Positions 1-12,300 of a DNA stretch of 64,000 nt are shown here, in pieces. This DNA comes from Thaumatotibia leucotreta (lineage: Eukaryota; Arthropoda; Insecta; Lepidoptera; Tortricidae). Position numbers and translations under genes: made by a program. The stretch covers positions 41,680-105,679 of the forward strand of contig JALPQI010002217.1 in the NCBI GenBank assembly GCA_025490895.1, in the 5' to 3' direction. Below the pieces are notes generated by a model. It searched no databases and had not been told where the DNA came from. It saw nothing but the letters and a program-made list of their open reading frames with translations. Position 1 is the first letter of the stretch. Each line of letters begins with the position of its first letter.

Positions 1-199
1 TACATTTATATAACTTTAACTTAAAATTGGAGGAACAAATTCATCCGTACGAAATAAATCGGCGCGCAAATGTAGCAACACACTTAAGTTAAACGCTCGT
101 TTAGAACGAATTTTAGGCCAAATTAGTATACCGTGTGTCTTCCATGTTTAATTTTTGTTCGCAGTGTGATGTGAGATTCCTTTACCTACGGCCACTTAC

Positions 200-351
200 C
201 TATGAGGTCTTGGAAATAGAAGACTATCTCCCTGTTGTATCGAGTCCTCGGCCCTTGGAGTTTGATACGGCTGATCGCGTTGAAGCTGAACGGCCCGTTC
301 TCCCTATCAGAAGATATTAATGATGTGTCGTTTCCGGTATCTTTCCCAAAA
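200..351 (-). CDS. pickpocket-like channel, exon j (pre-TM2)
   Basis: Acceptor atggtcag at 352, one base completing a Phe codon, then 50 codons and donor gtaagt at 199. It encodes LQGPRTRYNREIVFYFQDLI, the extracellular segment leading directly into TM2. Phase 1 at the end fits a following Val codon of the usual V-S-F-G-G helix start. That exon would lie beyond position 1 of the window. Confidence 0.85.
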
Positions 352-3300
352 CTGACCATAGTTATGCAGAAAGCGACCAACTACTATTTTTTATCAATCT
401 GACTTAAACTTCCTTATGTTAAAGCTTAAGTCGGACAGAAAGTAACCCATCTCCTTAGTTTGGTTACTTTCTGCATTGTCAAAAAATCGAATTTGGTCGC
501 TTTCTGCGTATCTTTGGTCAACTGTAGGTATGGAGCATAATTCCTTAATGGTGATTTTACCGGGCACGGCCCATTTATAGAAAAACATCTTGTTTTCTGT
601 GTCTTTGGGGTGTCGTGGAGTTGGAAAGGAAACAACTGGTCTGTAGTTAGGGAGTTTACAGATGTAGGTAGTTGTAGACGCTTAATGTTCCGTAGCCAAA
701 ATGGCAAAAACCGGAACCCTTATAGATTCGTCATGTCCATCTGTCCGTCTGTCACAACCGATTTACTCGCAAACTATTAATGCTACAGTATCGAAATTTG
801 GTAAGGATATGTGTTGCATAAGCCGCTACTGAATTATGATATTATAATGTAAAAAAAATTATTAGGGTTGGGGCCTCCATACATGTAACTGAGGGATAGT
901 TTTTTTTTTTTTCCATGTATATAAGCGTGTGGAGTATCAATAGAAAGGTCTTTGAAAATGATATCAGGGTCGCGTTTTATAAAGTTACAATTTACGATTT
1001 CGCTGTTTGCCTCTCTTTCTAGCTAATATGTGCGTGCGCTAGAGAGGCAAACAGCGAAATTGTAAATTGTAACTTTATAAAACGCGACCCAGGGTTTATT
1101 TATATATCACATTTCTATTTAAGCGAACCGTTTTGAGATATCACCACTCAAAGTCTGTCCCCCCCTCTATTTTTTAAACTACGCGGTATAAAATTAAAAA
1201 AAATATATTTGTTATGCATATTAACAAACTAATCAACGATTTTTGGTTTCATTAAATTATCTCTCATAGTTTTTGAGGTAGGTTGATTTAACTGTATTTT
1301 TTAAATGATTAATTGATAATGGTACGGAACCCTTCGCGCGCGAGTCGGACTCGCACTTTGCCGTTTTTTTCCGTTTGTATTCGATACAACCAAATATGAA
1401 AAAATAATCTGGTCACTTGACCGTTTCCTACTAGTTGAATTTACCTACTTAAAAAAAACAAAATCAGAATGTAGTGTTTTTCTCAAACATTAAAAAAATT
1501 GTAGGCAAAATAATTATTGATATAGTTGTATCTCCTAACCTGTGCTTCGTAGCGTAAATATAGTAAATAATATTTATTCGCATTTAAAAATACAATATTC
1601 CTGGTAAAGCGCTTACATTCGCTTATTTACAGCGCATAATATTCCTCATCAGCCTATGTTAGTCCACTGCTGAACGTAGGCCTCTCCTATTAACTATGCG
1701 TATAGACGCATTAGGATGTAATCGCGATCGCAGTAATGTGTCCACTATGATGACGCTGCTGCCCATCATCAATGTTTTATCAAATAATGGTCAGTGACAC
1801 TTCAATCCCTTCGTCGACTCTTACGACACCCGCAGGAGGAGTTGGGGTGGTGACAAATGTATTGTTACTCCCGTCACCACACGGCGTCACATAATATGGG
1901 TGTTGTATATTATTAATATATGATTAAAAAAATAACGAAATCTTACAATTTCTTCGACTCTGACGATATAACCTCAAAGAGCGCGTCAACACACATGAGC
2001 GGGCACTTGCAGTCGTCTTCAGGATTCGCTGATGCCGTGACATCTGTATCTGAGAAGTATAAAACAACAACAATCAATGGAATATTCATTATTATTTTAA
2101 TAAATACACGGTGCCCATGAGGAAGGGGAAAAAATCAACAGCGGATTTCTGACCAAATTTGAAGTTAAAAATGTCATACGAAGTTTTCTGGATTGAGTCT
2201 ATTTTAAGAGAAAATTATATTTTTTCCTAAAACCGTTTTAGCCCGTTACGCTATGATAAACGCAATTTAGGAAACGATTTTGTTACCATGTTGTCTTAGT
2301 CCTGTCACACTTAATTGACAGACATCAAATGAACAAACAAAATCTTTAATTACGTAGCAAATAAAAAAAACTTTTAAAGTGCATTTTTCGCGATAGTTTC
2401 ATTAATAAAATCCTTTTTTTGTGTATTGAGGTGAATGCCTCAATCACCAAAAAACAAAAAAATACAAAAAAAAAATTTTTTTGCAGATTTGACCAAAACT
2501 CACTTAAAATTTTTCCCTTTCCTCACGAGCACCTTGTATAACATAATATTATTTAATTTAAAATTTTGAATGTTATGTTTCATAATACAGGGTGTTTTTT
2601 TTTCGACCGTTCAAATTCTACGTAGTGAATGTATAGGTCATACTGACCAACTTTTACTATGGGGACAAAGTCGAAATCGCGAAAAAAAAATCAGCTGTTT
2701 CATACATTTCGGACGGCGTAATGCCGCCAATTTGTATGAAACAGCTGATTTTTTTTTCGCGATTTCGACTTTGTCCCCATAGTAAAAGTTGGTGAGTATG
2801 ACCTACACATTCACTACGTAGAATTTGAACGGTCGAAAAAAAAACAGCCTGTATATTACAAATGTGTCATTTATTCTTATTAGACATATATCGTAGAATA
2901 TGTTTAGACTGGATTTGTGATTTTATTTTAGGTTATTTATTAATGTTAAAAAGTGTAAATTGCCTTTACAAAATAGATAACTATAACCATGACTATGAAT
3001 AATAAATTCGCTTTATTTTGTATAAGTACATTGCATAATAAATAAACGCTCATTTTTAAAATCGACTTCAACCGATTTCTCTAAGATTCCATCATCTGAA
3101 CCCGATCTGCTGCCAACGGGACCATCTCAGAGTTATACCCGTTTGCCTAAAAACGGTTATAAATAATAATAAATAAATATCTTGGGACATCTTTTACAAA
3201 TCGACTTGGTCGATCGGTAAGCTCAATCAAAGCTTGTGATATGGGTACCAAGCGTCGATATAATTATACAGCGTGTTTTTCTTCATATGCTATAACTTTA

Positions 3301-6300
3301 ACAGAAGCTTATTTAGGTCAAATATAACTAATTTCTCTAAGAAACTAGTGTTTTAATTCTTACTGTTATTGAGTTATTAAAGAAATAACTCAATGTGTAT
3401 TGCAACCTTTATTACATTCTAATGTTACTTATTTTGACATGTGCCGTCAGTTACCTGAGATTAACTTTTATTTTATTCTTAAGGTTCTCTCACACTTGCC
3501 ATTTCATTTATTATGTATGAAAACAAAAAAAAAATATTTTTTATCGAATTTTCCAAAAGCCTGTATACCAGACAACTTCTATTAATGTCCCAAGTAACCT
3601 GTCTTATTTATAGCATATCGAAACGAACACCCTGTATACACGGTGTAACGTCAGCATTCCGAAAGATTTTAATGCTGGATTCCTGACCATATTTAGAGTC
3701 TTTAATGTTACATAAAATTTCCTGGATTCGGCTTGGTTTCAGAGACAATCAACCTTTTTTCGAAATAAGTTTTTCGACGTAACTCGTCATTTAACTTCTT
3801 TTGGATTACAATACAATGCTACCACAATGTGTTCTAATATTACCACACCTTTTGCCTGACAATCAAAAAATACGAATAGACTTGACGAAATAACCTCTAC
3901 CTAAAAAAACAATTGAAATAAATAATTTAAACAAATTGTTGTTATGATAAAAAGTACTGGAAATGTAAAAAAATATTCAAATCGGCCTAAAAAAAAGAAA
4001 AAAAATTTTTTTTTTGGTGGAATTGACATTAGGTCTCGTAATATTTTTTGTTTATTTTGATGTCTAGAATTTATAGTTAAAATCTTTCGCAATGCTCGCG
4101 TAACACCGTGTATGTAGATGTTTAAATACAACCACGACCAAGGAACAAATATTTGTGATAAATAAGTAAACGAATAATGCCCTTGCCGGGATCCGAACCC
4201 AAAACCTCCAGCTTCGTAGGCAGGGTCACTACCAACTAGGATACGGACGCTAGCCAATAAATAAAACTGACAAAAATTTGTTTGTTAGGGTTAATTAAAT
4301 ACTCCGGCAGTTTTATCTACTGCCGACAAATGTTAGATAGATGTAGGAGTGAATTTACACAATTGTGAGTACCTATATGTAAATATAATTAAACAGTTAA
4401 AATTTGTGTAGTGACTTAACAATTTCTTTTTTTAATATTTTGTTACTTTAAATGTTACCATCCGCAGCAGAACCAAAGTAACCGATATAGCTCTTCAAAT
4501 CGCTAAACTGAAGTGGGCGCGGCACATTGCGCGCAGAACCGATGGCCGTTGGGGCGGAAAGGTTCTCGAGTGGCGGCTCGGGCCGGAAGGCGCAGCGTGG
4601 CGTGGGTAGGCCCCCCACAGGGTGGAATGATGACCTGGTGAAGGTCGCAGGAGTCCGCTGGATGCGGGTGGCGCAGGACCGATCATTGTGGCAATCTTTG
4701 GGGGAGGCCTATGTTCAGCAGTGGACGTCTTTCGGCTGATATGATGATGATTATGATGTTGTTTTACTCGGTAGGTAAGCAAAATAATTAGATAATATAT
4801 CCAATTTTTGATGTATGGATTATCTAGCGTCAAAATGAAATACAAGTGCACCGGTTTTTTTATATACTGAGTCAAAACAGCAACTAAAGGCGTGACAGAG
4901 TGGTATGAAACAAGACAAGGAAAATAATTTTGGCCCACCTTTATTAGTGTCTAGTAGTTTAGTCGCCCGTTTCGCAGCCTTCAAACGTGCCGTCTGAGAT
5001 TGCGCGCGCGCTGCCTCGCTCACTGAATACTCGGCGAGGCAGCGCATACCGCGCAACGTGCACGTAGCGCCATCTGTGGGTAAGAAGATAACTTAGTCAA
5101 AGTCAAATGATTCTTTATTCAAATTGGAATAGGAACAATTTCTTTTGAATGGTCTATGTTACACATAAAATTAATAAAAATACCTTTTAGTTAGTTTTCT
5201 TTGCAGCTAGATAATTGTGGTTCTTAGCTGGACCTTACGGCTAAGTGGCGCCAACTAGTGGCATACGTTTTTGAGAAAACCCTCATTGTGTTACGAAATT
5301 TAGTCCGGTTACTCTGTCTAACAACCTTTGGCAGTAGAAAAAGGCATCAAATTTAAAAAATGTAGGCGTGCCTTTTTTCACTGCTAAAAGTTCTGTTGTA
5401 ACACAAAATTTAATTTCGTAACACAATATGTTTAAAAAAAACTACGAAAACGGATAAACTCGCGTATATTAACTAATTTTAACTTCATTCCGACGTTTCG
5501 AACACTTTACAGGGTTCGTAACATAGTTTTATTTCATGTGTAATCCTCGCGGTAACCGAAGAAAATATTACAATATGTTAAATTTAAATATGTTTTTTTT
5601 TGCAATTGACCTTTTAACTTTCACGTGTTAAACAAACGCATAATTATTGGAATTTCGAACGTCTCTGACTCTAAAGGGAAGGCATTCGAGTAGGTACATA
5701 TTTTTCATCATACTTGCTGTCGAAGCGCGCCATTGCTTGCACGCATTGCGGGAGTTTATAAAAAATATATTTTGTCTTTTTTTTTGTCCGCTAGTGTGAT
5801 GATAAACATCGTATGCATCACTCTCGTTAGTAATCCCGTACTTTCCTCCCTAGATGCACAATGTACTATGACATACTCATATTTGGGTCAAAATTCTTTT
5901 CGTTGTCTTACTTCATACCACTCTGTCACGCTTTTAGTTGCTGTTTCGACTCAGTATATAAAAAAAATTCGGTACACTTATATTTCTTTTTCACGCTAGA
6001 TTTTAATCAATACATCAGAAATTGAAAACAAAACATCATGTCATACAAAAATCACCAATGCGTTACGTTTTTTAGGGACACAAAATAAGACAACGAAAAG
6101 AATTGTGACCCATTTTACTTGATAAACTAAATTAAATAAAAGGATGAAAGTTTCGAAAACGCATTTGTATATTTGAGAGATTTTTTCATAACGACATAAC
6201 AGTTTACACCGTTTCTATAGTAGCCGGGCCTAGTGATACGCAAGCTAATTAGTGTTGTTACTTAATCGTAAAGTTCGATTTCTTATTTCGTCATTACTCC

Positions 6301-9300
6301 CTACATATTTTACCTTCGTTTTTATTGTAAAAAGGCTTGCAGTTGCAGGCTCGAAGGGACTCATGGTTTCGGCAAGAACGCCGGCAGCTATTTGTGCTGT
6401 ACACCTAAAACAATATGCAGCGCTCGTCAGTACAAAACAAAAAAAAGTAAGGTGGAAGGACTAGTGCGCAACATGTCAACAGAGAATGTTTATTTGAATC
6501 ACGATATTTTGCTCATATATAAATCTACATAAAGTGTTGTCATGTGTTTTGGGAGAGGAGTTTGCTAGTTTTTATTTTATTTTATTTAAAAAGGTACAAT
6601 AACATGATACAAGCAGAATACATTCAAGAGAAAAAAAGTATATGGAAAAAAAACTGCACCACAATAACAATTGTACACATCATACGTAATAATCATGCAT
6701 AAAAAAACATTAAATTTATACTTTTATTGAAGAGTCTCAGTTCCAACAATACGGTTGATAAATGTTGACAACGACATGCTCAATATATCTGGCTCGCTGC
6801 CTAAGTCAGTGTACCTATAGACTACACACTTTTTGTTAAATAGTATTTATTTTATAGGGTGACAATATCAATATTTCTCAAAATTGCAAATTTTCTTAGT
6901 CAACTCCATTGTATGAGTACCTAATCGTCAGGTGCTTTTGCTGGCAGTCCCAATAGCTGGCACTTCAGTGCAAATTTCAATGTGACATATTGGGACATAG
7001 GAAATTTATATTAACACTCAGTCCTCATAAACGTTAGTCTGTCTTAAAATTATGAAAATACTTCAAATATAAGCTAATTATTTCAAAGTTGGGATATGAA
7101 GCATTAAAGGTATATACATTAATAATTGTTTAAATGCCCTAATAGTTGATTTTATCTTATCGATGGCAACTCAAGCTAAGATAATGGAGAGTATTGGCTT
7201 TGGCAGGGTCTGCTATCCTGCTACATTTCCTCCACTTTACGCGATCATGGGCATCATCTACTGTAAGCCCATTCACACTCATGTCAGCCTTCACGACATC
7301 TATCCATCGCTTCTTTGATCTGCGGGGTCGAGGCCGTCAAGGGTATTAATATTTATTAGTATTAACGTAAAAATATACCGTTTTTTCTGCTAATTTAGTT
7401 GAGAATACTATGATTCCTTAATTATTTTTAGCACAGAATATGTGGACATGTGCGGGCGGAAGATAATTCCCTAGCATGCTCCATTTTAGTGGGCTATTTA
7501 TAAATGCATTCTAACAAACATGTGTCTTAATTTCACACAGTAAAACAAATCCGATATGGTCTAGTGGCTAGGATACCTGGCTCTCACCCAGGAGGCTCGG
7601 GTTCGATTCCCGGTATCGGAATTTTTTTTTCATAGGCATACAAAATCTTTTAACTTTTTAACCGTAATAAAGAGGAGGTAGACATTTTGACTGATGTTTT
7701 GTGCATAATACTCGATATCTCCGAGAATTGTGAACAGATTTTCAAATATTTTTTTATCGTACGGGTATAACCCCGAGATGGTTTCGCTAGCACCAAGTCG
7801 GGGTCTGATGATGAGATCTCGGAGAAATCAGATATAGTCATTATTTTTTATTGGTGATGATTTTCATCAAGGCCCTTGATAAACTGAACTGGCTGGAATG
7901 AGTAGGTTAGTGAATGTGATTAAGAGCATTATTTAGTGCAGTGTTTACGATATTAAACTATTCATTAATTAATAAAAATATAGTAAAATAAAGGATAATT
8001 TAAAAATAAATTTATTAATAGTTACCTATTACGCTAGCACTGATGGAGATATAGGCTCTAGTCAAGTAGAGGAAAGATTGGGTAGGGCTGCGCTATCGTT
8101 TAGGCCAAAGAAGTTTTTGAAGGAGTTCAATTTCTGGCGCGTACCCCGAATACACATGCTTGTAGCACGGAGTATGGAAATTATAATTTTCGATCTAAGC
8201 ATTACTAGTGTTTAGTAACTAATTTGCATGTACGCTAATAATCTGCGTGGACTTCTTAGTTTAGATGATATACCTGCACTCGTATAATAACAATTTTTTT
8301 AAACCGCCATTTTTTCTTATAGCTACTCAAGACACGAGGATGTAATTGTGATTTGTCGTAGGTACATTGCATGTTTTTTCTTTGAATGAGCTACTTTAAG
8401 AAGTATACATAGGACTAATCGAAATTCGAGGCCTAAATACCTGGTGGCCTCGCGTCAGTGGCTCGGCGATGTATCCTACACTCGTTTAATAACTTTTTTT
8501 TTCATACCACCATTTTTTCTTATACATCAAGACACGAGGATGTAATTTGATTACAGATGTAGTGAGAAATGACTTGCCTTCGGAAACGTTCGTCAACGAC
8601 ATGCTGTTTCAGTCTATCTCACTGAGACTGACAGTAATAGCTGTCATGCTACTTCAGTCAGACTCGGTGACACTGCCTGAAACAGCATGTGTTTACGAAC
8701 GTTTCCGAAGGCAAGTAATTTCTCACTACACCTGTAGGTATTGCATGTTTTTTTCTTTAAATGAGGTACTTTAAGAAGAATAATTAGAACTAATCTAAAT
8801 TCGAGGCCTAAATACCTCGTGGCCTCGTGTTAGTGGCTCGTCGATGTACAAACAGCGTCGCCGGCGTGGACTCAGTTCCCTCACCCCTTTCGCACACCCG
8901 CTCTCAATGACGCTGAAATACGTAGTTCTCTCGGACCCCGGCCTCACTTCAAACGGAGAGGCCCTCACGTTGAGTATGTCGTACGAGGAATGGATGTAGA
9001 ACTGTTGAAGATATCATTATGTTTATGAAGGTAAGATGAAGATGGCCGTGTGATGACGGCAGTAAGAATACATTTGTCACCACCCCAACTCCTCCTGCGG
9101 GTGTCGTAAGAGTCGACTAAGGGATTTAAGTGTCACTGACCATAAAAGATTGATGATGGGCAGCAGCGTCATCATAGTGGGCACATTACTGCGATCGCCA
9201 ATCCGCTTGCCCAGCGTGGCGATTACGGGCATTTTCCTCCTAATGCGTCTATACGCATAGTTAATAGGAGAGGCCTACGTCCTGCAGTGGACTATCATAG

Positions 9301-12300
9301 GCTGTTGATGATGATGATGAAGGTAAGAGTAAGTACTTATAGAGAAGTTAAAATATAAGGAATTTTGAGTATTTACTGGTGTACTCTATTCTTAAGGCTT
9401 TCATTTTAAGTAATCTTCAAATAAAAGAAGATTTCATTTCATGAAATGACCAGAGATTGGATGGATTTGCGACATTCTTAGTGATTTACGTCATTTTGAT
9501 GACATTTAGTATGAGATATCGCACAATAATCAGATCTCTGGCGATGCTGATGACATACTCAGAGATAGATAGATAGATAGAGAGATAGATAGATAATTCT
9601 TTATTAATTCCCACAACATAGGTACATGGCTTAGATAAAAACAAACAAAATCATTTCCAACAAAAAGCAAAATGAAACATTCATGCAACTTAAAACTAAC
9701 ATTAGAACAGGAACTTAAACTACAAGCATGAAGGCATGTGTCGTGGCATAGAAAAGGCGCCGGCTCAGCATAACGATGGAAGCCGCATCGTTAGTAAAAC
9801 GATTAACGAGTAACGAGTATTTCTATTTAAAACATTCATACAAAGTGATAGAATAAAATATCGTTTTTTTCTGTAATCCTATAGTGTAATCCCTCGAACA
9901 GCGAGAAAATTAAGTAAGTAATTTACAAAGGGAGACTCAGCAAAATTCAAATTTCATTCTAAATCCGTTATGTTCATTTATGTTTAAAGGATTTTAGGTT
10001 TTTCCTATCACAAGTACCTACTTAATTATTTATTTTAAAACGATAATACTTTATCGCATATGCGCCATAAATACGATTTCACTGTATTAAAATTGACCAA
10101 TTATAAATTGCGTTGCAAATGACTTCGCTTATCATCAGTAATCGGTTTTTAGGATTCTCCTCTCGGGATTTAGCAAATATAAAACCGGCCAAGAGCATGT
10201 CGGGCCATGCTCAATATGCAATATGGGTTCTGTAGTTATTCGAAAACGTCTAGGCCAATTATGATCGAAATAGTTTTATTTTAAAGTAATTTATAAGCCT
10301 ATTCATGATTTTTTTCATATTACTTGGACCAATGGATCAAAAGTTAGAGGGAAGGGACTCGCAATTTTTTTTATTCTGGAGCTGTTAGGGTCGAAAATAT
10401 TGACTTTAGAAGAAAATATTCTTTTAAGACCGTTTTTTTCAACAATACCTCACACTATAGGATTACAGAAAAGTAAAAAAAAATCATCCCCATTTTTTTG
10501 ATACGGGTGAAACATTTTTTTAGCCCCCTTGATCTGGGTCGCGTTTTATAAAGTTATATTTTAAAATTTCGTTCTTTGCCTCTCTTACGCACGCACATAT
10601 TGGCTACAAAGAGAGACAAATAGCAAAATTGTAAATAGTAACTTTATAAAACGCGGCCCTGATGATGATGATGGAGTCTGAAGGGTGGTCACAGAAATTT
10701 GGGAACGAACCGACGAAAGCCTACCAAGATTGGTATCTTCAGACCTGTCTTAATGAGTACGATTATTAAATGAAATAAATAAAGCAAGTGCCGTTGGCGA
10801 TAAAAGCTATAAAAGTCATTTAAAAATACATTTTTTGATACAAAAATGTATTTTTAAACAACACATTAAATACATTTTTTGATACAAAAATGTATTTTTA
10901 AACAACACATTAAATACATTTTTGATACAAAAATGTATTTTTAAATGACTTCAAAACAGGAGGGTTCTCAATTTGACAGTTTTGTAGGGGGAATCGTGAA
11001 CCGATTTTCATTTTTTTTATCGAACGGGTATACCCCCGAGATGGTCCCGATAGAACCAAGTCGGGGTTTGATGATGGGATATTGGAAAAATAGTTTGTTA
11101 AAAAAAATTTTAGTTTTGAAGTTTAAAATTTTTTTGTCAAAAACTAATCAAATTATACGACTTACAAGCATAGGAGTCGGTCCTTCGATAGTGAGGTAGC
11201 AAGTGAGATCCGAGTACTTGCACTTGAGAGGGAACAGCGTCACATTCACATCGGCTTTCCTGCTCATATATTGGTAGTCAAAGATTATACTAAGAAAATA
11301 AAAATAAATAATCAAGTAATATGATATTTCGAATTATTTAAAAACTATCTCGAATCGCGATGGACAGTTTTGCTCCAGGAACGAACCTGAGCGGAGATCA
11401 AGACCCCTTTCCTGCAGGCGTCGTCCTAGTTCCCTAAGGAGGCTCTTTCCCTCTGCGCACCAGCAACCTGCAGTCTCTACAACTAAGGGCACAAATATGT
11501 AGCCCGTGTTTTATATTTTTGCCTTTTTAAGGACGCCGCATGCTTAGCAGCAGCTGCCGCCGATCGCATGGTGCGGCTAAGGTGCAAGGCGGCAAAAGTA
11601 CTGACGCATGTGGCGTCCCAAAGTAGGCACTTACCCCTTTCCCACGGCACCAGAGTCAAACCGTCAGGCCTCTTGCCATCAGAACGGCTGAGACCAGGCG
11701 GTTCCATCATACAAGGATCATTGGCGGAAACCAATGCTCTTCGTATGATGTCATTGTAGTATGAGAGTTATTCGACAACAACGCAGTTGTTGCAATCAAA
11801 ACATTACACGGTTTACGGTATAGGTATAGTCCATTTCAAATACGAAAGCCCGATTCCACTTGACAAAGTCATTAGGCGTTAACAATATGATGAGTGATAA
11901 CAAAAGATATGTACCTGTAAAGACAATTATGAGGCGTGATATTTTTTGCATGTACGACACGTGCCAATTTGTATTGGACAAATTAAATGACAAAAGTTTC
12001 GAGTGGCATCGGGCCTTCGTATTCGAAATGAACTATTAACTCCTAACAATTTTGAATGAATAAAATAGGTACGTGGCTGTGACAACTCACAAAACTATAT
12101 AAGAAATAACTATCAACATCCAGGATGCTTGGACAGCTATCGATAATGCTTCAAATTGTAATACCTATTTAAAATTATTTAATAAGAACAATTTGAGTTG
12201 TTTCACCAAAAAGTTGTAATATTAACGTACTCTATGGCGTCATCAGGTATAGCCAGGGAGTTGGTACTATGGCAGGCGCCCGCTTCAGTCATGACAGGGT

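Larger units (their letters stand above)
352..1946 (-). other. channel intron with nested repeats
   Basis: This intron between exons j and i holds a GTTCCGTAGCC-type interspersed repeat (about 685-1372) with a fold-back element inside it, and one copy of the GAT-tailed repeat (about 1639-1908). The stretches 370-680 and 1373-1638 show nothing recognisable. Confidence 0.6.
3155..4257 (-). mobile_element. tRNA-derived SINE (family S), split by two MITEs
   Basis: The 3' half is at about 3155-3266 and the 5' half, with the tRNA-like head, at about 4113-4257. Reading on the minus strand, the head contains an A-box-like tcctagttggtagtgaccc and a B-box-like gggttcggatcccgg. Compared with the uninterrupted copies at 51826-52080 and 55605-55842, the interruption at 3267-4112 is exactly two adjacent TA-flanked elements. 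Confidence 0.75.
8271..8846. repeat. tandem duplication spanning a channel exon border
   Basis: Unit 1 is 8271-8471 and unit 2 is 8472-8846. They share acacgaggatgtaatt, gcatgttttttcttt, ctactttaagaag and aaattcgaggcctaaatacc in order. Unit 2 contains the real 3' end and donor of channel exon f (8816-8846). It is enlarged by a 181-bp TA-flanked MITE (8554-8734) that unit 1 lacks, so the MITE arrived after duplication or was lost from one unit. Confidence 0.85.

Noticed and set aside
3901..4257. Open frame of 118 codons on the minus strand
   Set aside because: It begins in the SINE head and continues into a MITE. No coding signature.
4495..4938. Open frame of 147 codons on the minus strand
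   Set aside because: It runs antisense through the RTE LINE fragment, whose sense strand gives the recognisable protein.
5697..5760. Possible extra channel exon on the minus strand (LPQCVQAMARFDSK)
   Set aside because: No acceptor with a pyrimidine tract in the right phase, and exon h already supplies the expected motif.
10827..10949. Short regular repeats considered as a CRISPR-like array
   Set aside because: The units are contiguous without unique spacers and the genome is eukaryotic. It is a minisatellite.
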